In this document: one piece after another, positions 25,253-37,792 of the stretch | Numbering within the stretch: the stretch's first letter is position 1 | How the letters are laid out: the number at the start of each line of letters is the position of its first letter | Assembly: GCF_001039355.2 (NCBI RefSeq) | Contig: NW_019775857.1 | Coordinates: forward strand, 520,709-584,708 | DNA: 64,000 nt | Reading direction: 5' to 3' | Source: Lingula anatina | Taxonomy: Eukaryota; Brachiopoda; Lingulata; Lingulida; Lingulidae | Program-made: the position numbers and the translations under genes | The notes under the pieces: model-generated | Told to the model about the DNA's origin: nothing | Database searches by the model: none | Seen by the model: only the letters and a program-made list of their open reading frames with translations

Positions 25253-26043
25253 ACAAACACAAATATGCCCTTGAACAGGCTTGAACGCGCCAACTCAAAG
25301 CGGACACGCGCGTAGGAACGCAAGCAGAAACGCGCGCACGTATTTTAACTGGTAGTTACAAATGCCTCACGCAAAACACCTATAAATATAGGGGGTATTC
25401 TCTTTGTCCAAATGGCGAGGATTGTATTGGTTGTCAAACATTGACGAAACTTCGGCGCGTTGAAAATATTCACGCTTTAACTGTGGTGAAAATGTTTTGG
25501 AATCTGAAATCTAGTTCGGGGCCCTACTGCGGCAAAACATGGTTATGAATTTCGTTAGCAACAAATGCTACAAATGCCAAATAATTGTCTTAAAGAATAC
25601 CAAATAAGAATACGGAATAAACATAGGCCCGAAAAAAAGGAAGGAAAACAATGGGCCAAATACGTGACTCTAGGAAAGGTGTCACTGAGAAAAATTTGGA
25701 AAGTATCGCAAAATCAGTTCGAATCGGTTGCATGCGGTACCGATTGCGGTAAAGTTAGAACATAAGAAATTTACAACATATACATCCAATAGAACGGAGG
25801 TTTGATCATCGTTTCGATTAACTTAAAATTCTTCCCTGTCTCACATCGATCGCATCCACGTACATCACATTACAATTCTTTCCCTCTACCCTGTTATATC
25901 TCAATAACTTTTTTTTAACAACTAGTGCACTTCAGAACTTTCAAGCGTGGCACATCTGACATAAGAAATTCCCCTTGATAATAAAACTCTAGAGATTGTC
26001 ACAAAAGCTCGTCCGAAATAATGGTGGTACAACAGCAACCTAC

Positions 26044-26188
26044 CTGAAAGCAGGAAAATGGAGAGAACCACTTGATTCATCGTATGGCTGCCTTTCTGTT
26101 GCATGATCGTGCGGTTTGCCTTCACAACATGGTATTCTTCTTTGCCTTCCTGAATATTGGTGTCCCAGCAATTGCTTAACAAATGACT
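26044..26188 (-). CDS. First exon of the peptide gene: 5' UTR and signal peptide
   Basis: On the minus strand a TATA box and a TCAGTC initiator (A at 26188) precede ATG codons at 26104 and 26080. The frame from 26080 reads MNQVVLSIFLLS and stops being exonic at a strong donor, TTTCAG/GTAGGT, after 26044. The exon ends one base into a codon (phase 1). Both downstream candidate acceptors, 18848 and 14236, are phase 1 on the same strand and complete a cleavable signal peptide. The ATG at 26104 would add MQQKGSHT. No other exon on this strand that accepts phase 1 was recognised. Linking this exon to exons A and B is inference; the exon itself is well supported by promoter, ATG, hydrophobic core and donor. 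Confidence 0.7.
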
Positions 26189-26220
26189 GACAGCTCGCTC
26201 TAGACTCTCATGTTTATATA
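26185..26220 (-). promoter_or_regulatory. TATA box and initiator of the peptide gene
   Basis: Minus-strand TATATAAA at 26220-26213, with TCAGTC at 26190-26185. The predicted start A (26188) lies 32 nt from the first T of the TATA box, the usual spacing. Confidence 0.65.
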
Positions 26221-26881
26221 AGGTCCAGGTTTAGATACGGCTGACAGGGTTCCTTTACCTATTACGAAGCACACATTTATTTATTTATAAATTCGGTAAT
26301 GGTATTTTGCCGTGATGACACCCGAAGTTTCCGGGTGCCATCGACCAAACAAGCCGCAGTCGACAGGCCCAGTGCTTTTCAACAGTATGCGCCGCCTCCA
26401 CAATCGTGCGATCCAGATAAAAGCAACGTGTTCCGGTGACAGCGGTTGCGACAACAACCAGAACCAGAATGGCCAGGAATCCTCTCGAGGCTATTGAAAA
26501 TGGAATGTAGATGCGACCAAATATGATTAGATCAACAGAAGGTTATTATCACTCATTTATTGGACTGTTAGGAAGAATTGTTTTACCGGGGTACTGAAAC
26601 GCCGTGGAAAGGTTTAGATACGCGACAATGGCTCTCAATGCAAACTTCATGTCGTTTGAATAATGTATGTGAAATGCGTCACTATTGATGTTCACGATCA
26701 TTTCATCGGCTTATAGATCTCTCACTTATATAACACCCCCGGCAATGAAGTTGTATTAATAGCTGGAGGAATCGGCATGGTGGGAAGTGGGGGTGGGGTA
26801 GGGGTGACGACCCTCCTCTCTGCTAGGTATTGAAATGGGACAAACGTTTGGTCAGTATGGGGGATCAGTTAGCTGGACGAA

Positions 26882-27052
26882 CCGGTGTGACAAGAATGGT
26901 AGCCCTAGGAATGGAAGTTCGGGGTCCCACATGATAAGTACAGGTTAGGGTTAGTCGGAGTATTGTGGTCAGTATATGGGACGAAGGTAACCTGTACAAA
27001 GTAATGGGAGACGGTCTACGGTTCCTAGCGGACTACCATCTTGTTACACCGG
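26882..27052. mobile_element. 171-bp MITE-like element with about 30-bp terminal inverted repeats
   Basis: Left end CCGGTGTGACAAGAATGGTA; right end reads CCGGTGTAACAAGATGGTAG on the complement. Interior contains TACAGGTTAGGGTTAGTCGG, shared with the disrupted relative at 11556-12150. No ORF. Confidence 0.7.
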
Positions 27053-30000
27053 GCTACTCCTTGGGAGACATAATATATAAGATTAGCATTTGGATTTGAA
27101 TTCCAATTGTGATCCCCCCCCCAAAAAAAAAAGAAATAAAAAAATAAAATAAAATAAAATAAAATAAAATAAAATAAAATAAAATAAATAAATAAATAAA
27201 AATAAAAAATCTAACCTTTTTACTAAAGATTCAGCATTTTAGATCTGAAAAACACAAGCAAATTCCTGATCGCTTTTTATAATGCAGTCCATAAAGCCTA
27301 AGTTCTTCCCTCCCCTAATCATTATTTCTCCCTAAGTTCATGATCTCCTGCTCCCACGTCTTTTCAAACAACTCATAAATAATAAATTATTGGCGAAGAC
27401 AATATACTTCGGGAGTCTCTCTCGCTAGAGCAGTCAAGATAACTCGCCACAACTCAAGACCGACAGAAGGTAGGAAAATTTATTTTCACCCACCAACCCT
27501 CTCCTCTACATTTGCATCTTTATTTCCGATATCTACTATATATGCTATATATCTCTACACTGCTGGCGTCTTTATCGACCCCACCTTCCATAATTGCCAA
27601 CCTCGCTCAAGTATCCATCTCAGGATTTTACCAATTTATCGCGCCGCTAGGTCATCAAGGTGTTTCTGCTCGAGCAACACAGGGTGACTCCCGCTCTCGC
27701 CACCAACAACAACCAATTACTGAACCGGGCAAATCATTTCTCCCTCTCCTTTCATATAAAACTATAAAATTCAATATAAATCTTAATTGGTTATCAAACA
27801 CAGCACTTGCTACATTTCAATGCATTAAAGTAGATAACTAAATGAATAACTAAAGAGATATCTAGATATATATAAAGCAAGCATTAAAGAGACATAATCC
27901 TTACCGGATTTATCTCCTTCCCTTTGATAACAAAAAGTGCTCATATACGTTGAAATGAAAGGACACGCAAACTCATTGGACATACATAAGGGACACGCTA
28001 CTTGATGTATTTTAATTTCCGTTAAGTTACCGTACGACTGACAACTTTATTGCTTAAAAGCGTGTAATGGGCAGTTCGGATAAAAGTGTAGTTTTACATA
28101 ATGAAAACCAGGTAGAATAAGGACAGTGGCTATTATCTGTGCTGTCCTGCTGCAGCAGTGTGATATTGTCCAACACTATTGTTTTTATTATTAAATGTCG
28201 CTTCCGTTACTGAGAATTGCACGTAAATGAATTGGAAATGACGTCCACAATCGTTTAAGAATCGCACCATACGCGTGGGTTATCAAATGAAAACTAACTG
28301 AAGTTCATTTCTGATCATCTACCGGGGCATTAAGTGCTTTTGCATTTTCTTTACGTTTCTTCTATTGCTATATGACCAACACATTTTAATATATAAAAAA
28401 ACCAGAACAAGCTATGAGTGTAAAAACAAGTAGCATTCATATTAATTAGCCTTCTTTTCCAGTAAGTCTTTAATGGCTGTTTCATTATTGTAAATGCACT
28501 CCAGTTTCTTAAATTATACATGTGGTGTATCTCAACCCTTTTGTCATCCTACACTACACTAAGGCCTCATTCCCATTGAAACTATCGGTTTACGGAGATC
28601 GATCCAACTCCGAAGGGACTCCCGCTGAATGCAATCAGTTAAAACAGATTGACACTCACACTCTTGTTTCCAACGTACTTTCTGTGTTCCACTCAATGCC
28701 AGGAGGGGGCGTGTGAATCTGTTACACTGATTGCATTCAGCGAGAGTCCCTTCGGAGTTGGATCGAACTACGTAGACCGACGGTGTCTATGGGAAAGGTG
28801 TCTTAAATGTGATGCAACTTTCTCGGAGAATTCGGCACGCGCTATTTAGCGCGAAGCACATTAGTGTGATTTTCATCTCAAATTGCTTGATTCCCTTGGG
28901 GCGACAAACACGATGTTCTACTATACGTTAGCTGAAGTAATTGCTCTAATTGGTAACTCCTAGCATATGTGTATTCTTTGTTAATTTTAATTAATCTCTG
29001 TTATGTTACATATGATTTTAAATGTATGCTGCATGATTTGTATTTATGATAAATCTCTAAAGACAGCAAGGAGTTATATCTCACCATTTAATTAAGATAT
29101 TTTATTAGCAATTTTACTGGTACATCTGTTCATTATATTACGATACATGCTAATTCACACACTGTATTATCATTATCATAGTATTATATTGCACAAAGTC
29201 GTGCTCATCTAGGTACCAGTACAGAATAAATAAATTGACTGAACTGATATTACAAAGCGATTTGAGGTCCCCTTGTAGAGTTTCATTGGTAATGGTTCAT
29301 TATCAAGTGCATAGCTTTATACGTTTTGTCAATAGCTGAATAGTACATACACATAGTTGACTTATGGGTAAATATAAGAACTTTAAAAATTTATTTTACA
29401 CTGCTATTGACAAAATAATCTATACATATGATTAGGTTTGATATTGGCATTAGGTATTCCCTTTGTTCCCGCTTGAAGTTACTATACTGCTGTTATTGCG
29501 GAAGCCGGCTTGGTTTTCAATTAGTTGTGACACATTCATAAACTTCTCGTACTTGAAATAGTTGATAAGTCACACCGACCGGTCGGATGCTGTGTAGCCA
29601 AAAAAAGTTTTGTTTTAATGCCACAGTTTTATTTCGAATTGTGGGTGGCACTTTTACTCCCTTGGTACTTTTAAGCGTCCATGTTTTGAACACCAAAATC
29701 GATTGAGCAGAGAAAGAGAACAGCTGAAACGAATTCGCACTAAATCACAAGATTTGTAACCATGCACAATCTGAAGAGAAATGAAGGAGCGTAAACTGAA
29801 AAAAAATACAACTTAGAATTGATTGTAAAATCTCAAAGAAAAAAAAATGACGAGATCAAAACAGCACCCTGAACTTGACAACCATGATATAATATATCTC
29901 AGCATCACATTGAAGATTCCCCATGGCAGCACAATTATCTTTCTATGGCCATTTCCTTGAAAAGCCACCTTTGGGAGCTTTTATCTTTTATAGGTAATAG

Positions 30001-33000
30001 AATATTCCACTTTATGGAATGTGGTTTCGGCATTTATCGGCCACTTATATTGTTAGTGTATATCTCGTCGGGGTGCTTTTAAGTAAAGTATATTGTGTGT
30101 CCGAACTTTGCTCCTTTTAACGCGCTTTATAGGCACGTGTCCACGGGAACTATGTCTGCTTTATCTGTAATACAATCCTGGAACGCCCAACCGTTAAGGT
30201 TCAAGACGACAGGTTTTGGCAGATTTCGATGTATCTCTTATGCCAACGGTTCCAACAAACTTCATTGGCGACAGCGACTATTTTGACTTTCCGATCGTGA
30301 AATCTAATTTGATGCTGTTTTTGTGAATGGTGCTATTAAAGCCTTTCCAGATATGACATCTACAAAGAGAAGCTACGTAAATTAACCAGCAGAACTCGTT
30401 GCATTTTGTTTCGAAAATAATCGCCTCCTTTGCCTTTTAGATAATGACATAAACATCGAACTATACGTCGGCAAGCAAATGTAATGTGAAGGAGACGGTT
30501 CTGCCCCACGCTATAATTTAGACAATCGGAAGAGAGGTTGAAATGCAAAAAGCGTTATCAAGGAACGACAAAGCGCTCAATGCTACAACCAACAGTTGTT
30601 GATTTTTTGTAATTTTATTGTTTGCATATGCGTACATGTGTATTCTACCTATACATATACAGCTAACATGTACAACTACACGCAACATTGCACCATTACC
30701 CGCATGCAGTGATGAACTACAATTTTCTCATTTTAAATCTTCACTTTTAAGTGCGTCCTTAATTAATAACCCCATGACACGAATCGTGCTGCATCCTACG
30801 TACATCATTTCTTCGAAAGCCAACACCCGAGTATTTCAACTTAAGCGTGAAATAAAAAAACGCTGAATCGCGAGTTTGCTTATATTCATACACCCAAGTA
30901 ACCGTCGCTTTACCGGTTCCTAAATATATCAAACACGCACTAATTACCTCGAATCAATTAAGTAGACGCTTTGATTTAAGAAAAAAGTAAAAAAGAAGCA
31001 AGGGGTGAACAGGGGGCTGTGAGGTATTAATTTTAATCCTGATGATAATAACCTCTGTGTAGAGTTCTCTAAATTCCTTGTATTAATTTTGAATAAGTAA
31101 CTAACAGTAATAGATAAAGTAACAAATCAAGAATCTGTCAGGTTCAAAATGGAGAAAAAGATACTATCGCTCTAACAGACCAAGTTAGCCACCCCCGCCT
31201 TTCATAGTAATACTGGTACCATTTACAAGACGCTTTTATCCATAAATTTACATAAATGATCACAATGTAATGTATTCTACACTCGCACCAGTGTACTAGT
31301 GAAAACTGTCTTCCTCAATTTATATGAGCAAACATCACCGCCATGTGCAAAACGAAAAGATTCCATGTTCTTTTTTTAGTTGAATGATCTCTTACTGAAT
31401 CTAAAAAATTGATTCCGTCCTTGGAAATCAATTTCTTTTAATATAAAACTACGAAGATTGATTTTTAAGGTGGTACACCATGTACTACAAAGCATGATAA
31501 CTAAACTGCTTGAAATTTACATGATTTACTAGAAAAGGTATATTATGGAGAATGACAAGACCATTGGATTACAAACACATACCAAGGACATTTCTTTAAA
31601 TTGATTATGTACTACTACATGTCTGCGACACGTTGTCTAGGTGCGTTGTTAGTTTGTTGTGGATCCCCACCCAGATAATATTACAGCTTATGTGTCTTTT
31701 AAGAATTATATAATACTTAACATCTGATAATATCATAAATCTCTTAATGAAATTATAAAATGACCTTATACTTGATTAGATCTTAAGTCTGTTGATATAG
31801 TTATAAAATTACTGTACACTTGATTATATAATAAATCGCTTAATAAAATTATAAGATGATTTACACTTGATTATATCATAAATCTATATTTAAAATGACT
31901 TAATATTTGATTATATAATAAATCTCTATTCAAAATGACTTTATAGATTTGGGTTATATCATAAACCTCTGTTGAATCTGTAGGCTGATATTTCCCGAAC
32001 GGTGTTTAATCAAATGGTGTTTAATTATTAAATTAAGCCCGTTATAGGTGCACTATTGATATTTCAGATGGACTGAATTGAAATTGGGGTGTGGGTGGGG
32101 GGTGCTTACATTGAAGACAGCAGCCTGTGTCATAAACATTTCAATTTACTGGTCATTGGGACCATCACTTACCTAAAATCTACTGATCCAAATCATGATT
32201 CACTTGTCTTTCAACAAGACTAGGCATTTCCCCAACTGCATTAATATTATAATTACAAAACTTCATTTTGTCAAAGTTTTTTAGAATCATCATGTAATTA
32301 CTACATTTCAGAAAAATTAGATCTAATCGAAAATTCTTGAAAACTATGCCATGTCGGGTCACTAACGACTCAGACTGGGAGAGCGAGAAAGAAACTACTG
32401 AGAACACTTTAGACTCCTATGTTGTTATGCTTCGTCTCTCTTCCTTCAGTGAAAAAGTTTTTTTAAAATCCATAACCTTGGTAGGGAGTAGCACCGAACC
32501 CTATACATAATAGCGAGCTCGCAAATGACGTGTTGGGCATCGCCCATAATATGTTATAAAATGTGAAAATTATTAATGGGCTTTAAATTTGGACACGTTC
32601 TAAATCATCTGGTGGGTAACGCGATGTCATATAATTCCTAGGCTCGTAGACAAAATCTGAGAAATTCCAAGACAGACAACGATAGCCATTTTTAATAGTT
32701 AAATGTTCTCTTACAAGCACTTTTCTTACCCGTCCTTGGGAATCAACCCCTTTTAGTATAAAAATTCAGCCAAAGGGTTTGTTAAATGCTAATCTTTAAA
32801 CGGGCTACTAAACACGATAACCCTATACCACGTAGATTTTACAAGAGGTATTAGAAAAGGAATTATAAAGATTATTATTATATGACTTCGGGCTACAAAC
32901 ACGTAAAAATACATTGCGTTAAATTGATTTCGTATTATTACATTTCTCCAACAAAGTGTCAATTAAAAAGCAAAGATCTATTATTTTATTTTTAGCACAT

Positions 33001-34758
33001 CATACTTCATATTTAAGCAGTTTGACGGGTTTTTATATTCGTTTGTCAGGTTATTACATTGGGTTTGATCTAATATTGAATCGTTTCTCGCTTAAATGTG
33101 ATGAAATTGGTGAGGCGATTAAATCTAATAACGGAAGTGCCCACTCCAACGCAAACAAAGCATCCTCCTTTGAATGTCAACCCTTTTAGCTTTAATGTGA
33201 TAATAAACGTTTAAAAGTTAAATGGAGTGTCCTGAGACGGCCTTTTATGCTTACAGAATTATCACATTTATCCTGGAGGAAAGTGCGCCATCAGTTGATG
33301 TCAAAGTCCGGATAATTTTAGGCAAGAATGGTACATGTTCTTGCAGGTTTAGGACGCTTAAAAGAAGAGCTTAATTTTTTTCTGTAACGGTACTTATTCT
33401 ATACAATACTGGTTTCAATCTTCAATATATACTGTACGGTACATAACGGTAATTAGCGAAACGAGACTAAGCCATGATGACATCGGAGTGGTGTAAACTC
33501 ACAGTGTGCAGGCTTATAAAACTAGCAGTTAGATGTTTGATTGATAACGCGTTACTTTTCATCAATGTACAGAGTTGATAGTGTGCATATCAATGGTGTT
33601 AGTGTCAGTGGTTTTAGCGTAAAAGTTGTCAATTTTAAGCACGTTTTGGTCTCTCTCTATCTGTCCCCCTCTCCCAATCTCTCTCTATCTTCTTCTCGCC
33701 TTTACATGGTGAAATAACAATGTAGTCTTCAATCTGTCAACTTTATGTCGCAAAATATCGTTAGAAAGAGTGCACTAATATGATTGACACATTTTGTTCT
33801 TCTAGCATTAGCGCAATGGTTTGCCCCAAGCTGCCATACACTTACTTTAATACGTGGCCTAGCTACTGCAATTGTTATAGCAGCATTCCCCAAGCACAGC
33901 TATCGCAATTTCTACACATCTCTCTGTCGCACTCTCCAGGAACAGTCGACAGAAGTTTGCATATTGGCCTTCTTATCATTTATTGTTATACATTACTCTA
34001 TAAATATTCTCGTTCACCGAGTCCTTTCATATGCACTTTCCAATAAACAAATCAACATAGTGACAGGTTATTCAAATTCGTTATTTTTTTTCTGAAACGA
34101 GAGGTGCCAACTTTGTAATTCATACATGATCTTGTATAATTTTTTTAGTAAAATGTCTGTTTTCCCTGGTCAGACTTTGGAGTATGTTGATGGTGATTTA
34201 AAACCATGGCAAACGAACCGGAAACCTTCCTGAAATATATAAAGACGGAAACATAAATCTCTAAAATTTAAGAAATTCGAATTCACAACGTGCGCACGCG
34301 CGTACGGTCATTTGCTCCTGACAAAACCAGCCAAATATCATTAATGATTTATGAACGCGCTGAGATCTCACTTAAGTCAGAAGTAGTATATCAGACGTTT
34401 AAAGTCTGGTTTAAGTGTTCCTGGTTCATCTTTTAGCAGCCTTTCACGAACTGCAAAATATTGATTCTTTTCGTTTCATAAGCTAACGTAATTCAATTTG
34501 TAAAAGATCATTTTATTGAATTTCCCAAAATATGTGTGCTCATTTTCTGCTTCTGGATAACTGTCAGCTCTTGATAGACTCCATTCATGTACGTCATACA
34601 TGTATTTTAAAGAATAAGTGTTGTACATGTATAGGAGACAATGACAGGAATACATCCTCTTTTTCAAAGAATGTGTACCTTCAAGCACATTAAAATGTTT
34701 CATTATCGTGAGTCTCTTGAACCAGTACTCCACATTGAAAATGTATCACACACACACG

Positions 34759-34796
<38 letters not shown>
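27053..34796. other. Intergenic, no gene recognised
   Basis: Contains an (AAAAT)n tract at about 27133-27205 and a fold-back element at 28560-28803. Low-complexity AT-rich stretches at 31700-31960 repeat the motif TTGATTATAT. ORFs at 27512-27841 and 33780-34095 show no signal, domain or splice context I can support. The missing last exon of the M6PR-like gene should lie somewhere below 35024 on the minus strand. Confidence 0.5.
28560..28803. repeat. Fold-back element, about 95-bp arms
   Basis: Left arm about 28560-28662 and right arm about 28709-28803 are imperfect inverted copies. The best match is GATCCAACTCCGAAGGGACT against its complement near 28744-28764, with a loop of about 46 nt. No ORF crosses it. 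Confidence 0.75.
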
Positions 34797-34800
<4 letters not shown>

Positions 34801-34963
34801 GGCGGATTTAGGCCGTCTTCTGGGTCTTCTAGAAGACGGTCAGATTTTCAAGTTTACATTGACGGGTATCCAATTTTTTCTGTCGGAAGACGGTCAAAAA
34901 TGGAGGATGGATCAACAAAGGTAATTTGAAGACTGTCAGAAAATATCTCTGGATCCGCCCCTG
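34797..34963. mobile_element. 167-bp hAT-type MITE inserted in a CA microsatellite
   Basis: Starts CAGGGGCGGATTTAGG and ends GGATCCGCCCCTG, giving inverted termini of the type often seen in hAT elements. It is flanked on both sides by (CA)n (34747-34796 and 34964-35011), with near-identical 8-bp flanks acacacac/tcacacac. A truncated relative lies at 20080. It falls in the expected last intron of the M6PR-like gene. Confidence 0.75.
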
Positions 34964-34973
34964 TCACACACAC

Positions 34974-35006
<33 letters not shown>

Positions 35007-35023
35007 CACATGCATACATTTAC

Positions 35024-37006
35024 CTTTTCTAATGCGGGTAGGTCCTTCCAGAAGCCCAAATTCGGTATCAGTTCTACTCCTGATGCACCTCTCCTTACTC
35101 GCAGGTACAAAGCACCTCCCACCAGGTATAATACGACCAAAACAATAAACCTAAAAAAGAACAAAATCAGCACAAGCTATTGTTGGTCTTGCCATCTAGG
35201 TTACAAATGTATATATTACATCCATCTAGGTATACATTTAAGCTAGCTAATTTTATACAAATCTATCAACTCGAATGAAGTTCTCTAAATTGTAAAGGTA
35301 AGAGCAGATAGAGTCTGTTACACACAAAATGTGAACATGTTTCGGTTTAAAATATAGACTACTAAAATCGGATAGCTGACTGCGGTAAGTGGGCTTTGCG
35401 ATAGAAATCACAATGCACTATAGAGGCTTTGCTATAATAAATAAACCAATAGGAGTAAATAAATAGATAAAAAGATAAATTCATGTTAATAATAGATAAA
35501 TTAAAGTAAAAAAATGAAAAGTACGAATAAGAATACAAATAAAAAATCTGAGTACAAATTAAAAACACGAAAGCGGTTTTCATCATTCTTTTCAAACACA
35601 ACATAGTCGTCAAAACCGATAGCATTCTTCTTTTTTATTATTACTTTTTGCTCAGACAGAGTAACTCCTTTAACCACTCTGTGAAACAGGTCCCACAAAC
35701 AAATTTGGTAAGTTCGAGCAGGTCAAAGGTCAAGGTCAAAAATATCTACTCACGTGACCACCAGTATACTCCCTACGCTAAGGGTAGCTATATAGCATGC
35801 ATATTTACTTCTTAGAATCATATCCTAAAAATGCGTGAAAATGTCTTTATGAGATTTGTTTCTGTACTAATCAAGTCGACAGATAACAAAAATGAAGAAT
35901 CCGTTTTTTAAAAAGAATCTATCTGCGGATAAGCAATTGGTTTGAAGTAAAACGCAACTTTCAATTTCGATTCTTGATAATATTGTCATACATGTATATA
36001 TACACACTGAATTTATGAAGTAAAAATAGTCAATAGTAAATGATAACTTTTAACTTGTGTAAGATAATAAGGATATTTGAAAAATTCCCTATACGTTTGT
36101 ATTGATTACGCATATTTGCCGACTTACATAATCGTATGTTTGGGGTTTTGAGTTAGCTCGAACACCGATTGCCTTGAAAATTCCTTCAGTCTCGCGGTCG
36201 CATACCAAAGCCACATGGGAGATCCTTCAAGTTGGAAAAAAAGCAATTTTACATATCCTATATAAAGGAGGTAGCTCTACAACATGAGAAATAATGATCA
36301 TCGCCACATTGTTTACCAATAAACACTGCCTTGTTAACCTGACAACATACAAACAACATTTTATGAAAAGCATGGTATACCTTGGCAGCTTTATCAACAA
36401 AAATTCTTCCACAATATCTCTCACAAACAGGTCATTTTTCTGACTCGTATACCTGAAGAAGCCGTATACCTCAAATACCCATATGTATCCTTAGCTGAAT
36501 ATCTGAGCTCCAATTGCCCGTTCTCAACTCCGAACTCAGCCGAATCTTGTGTTCCCAGCGACGTGGGATAGGTGCCGCTAACCTGGCAAACCTACATATC
36601 AATAGTATTTACATGGAGTATAATGTAAATATTAATCATCTATTTCTATTTTCGATCATCACTTGCTGTCTTCAAGTATTTTGCAGTTACACATTATGGA
36701 AACTTCAGGACACAAATTTATTCATGCTGCACTTTAAGTAAAAAATATCGAGCTGAATAGCAATGTAAACATATCTGATCATAATAAGAATAATTATACT
36801 ATTAAGTGAAAACATAGCTTTATCATAAAAATGCTGTCATCAATTTTTACAACTTGAATTTCGTTTTGTATATTTAACCAGTAATACCGCAACATCGGTG
36901 CAAGTGTCCTGTGTTCCCTGTACGTCTGTAAAAGCTTTGCAGGGGTTCCATTCATACGTCGCTGTGCTTCTGTATGCATTCACTATATCAGTAAACCTAA
37001 ATTGAA

Positions 37007-37053
<47 letters not shown>

Positions 37054-37096
37054 ATGCAAACCGCACAGAATGAAATTTATACTTCAATCATGCTCA

Positions 37097-37177
<81 letters not shown>

Positions 37178-37792
37178 AAATAAATAAAATGCCAACCGCA
37201 CAGAATGAAATTTATAATTCAGTCATGCTCATTTTGACATAATGGCAGTTACATAATGCGTCGTGTGCAAATAAACATTTTTGTTTACCGGTCTAGTTCC
37301 TGCTCGCACGAGAAAAAAGTACTATATATTCTCCGTATTAAATATCCTTACTAAATATAAATATTACAACGATATTGAAGACAAAATTGCTTTTAAAAAA
37401 TCATATATGTTAACAATTAGACAATAAATGTGTCTCCTCCCCCTCCAAAAAATAACAAAAATAGTAAACTGATACAAAGGTGAGGAAATGGGTAACCAAA
37501 TAAGCAAAAACATATTTTCGAAATTAACACGAACCTAATATTTAATACTTAATATATAATAACTTATATATAATAAGATATTTATAATAACATCACTGTA
37601 CCTAGGTTTATTGTTTGCTCTTGCCAAAGGCGTTAGATCTATTGTTCCATCCTCACTGCGACATTGGCATGGACCTGTCTTGGTGCAGCCTGACACCTCC
37701 CGGAGAAACGTCAACACTAATAAGATCCAGCAGCAGCTGAAAATAATTGTGAACATGTTACAGTTTTCGAAAGTTATGTGAAGAGGGCGCAT
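35024..37792 (-). CDS. M6PR-like: Cation-dependent mannose-6-phosphate receptor-like protein, six exons, 3' end missing
   Basis: Six phase-compatible exons: 37792-37602, 36996-36879, 36582-36470, 36224-36128, 35824-35754, 35150-35024. They give 239 codons. A signal peptide (hydrophobic FTIIFSCCWILLVLTF) precedes a single MRH lectin domain: TGPCQCRSEDGTIDLTPL, then ATYEWNPCKAF, LGTQDSAEF, LRISHVALVCDRETEGIF and LRSKYAC. A transmembrane segment (LSVGSILVV joined to FIVLVVLYLVGGALYL) and a cytoplasmic stretch GASGVELIPNLGFWKDL follow; the tail pattern is typical of cation-dependent M6P receptors, which carry lysosomal enzymes from Golgi to endosomes. Gln and Arg of the sugar site appear present and a Tyr lies at TYDY; the Glu is uncertain. 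The last exon, with tail sorting signals, was not found. The exon 2 donor could be 9 nt earlier. Confidence 0.82.
37008..37190. repeat. (AAAT)n/(AATC)n microsatellite cluster
   Basis: Tetranucleotide runs of AAAT, switching to AATC at about 37128-37170 and back. They lie in intron 1 of the M6PR-like gene, immediately upstream (in gene orientation) of the exon 2 acceptor. Confidence 0.9.

Larger units (their letters stand above)
18849..26043 (-). other. Intron of the peptide gene (to exon A), no other gene recognised
   Basis: Holds a truncated hAT-type repeat near 20080, a 127-bp tandem pair at 22761-23013, a G run near 21010-21023 and an (AAT)n tract at about 25211-25250. ORFs on either strand look random. 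For exon B the intron would extend to 14237. Confidence 0.5.
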
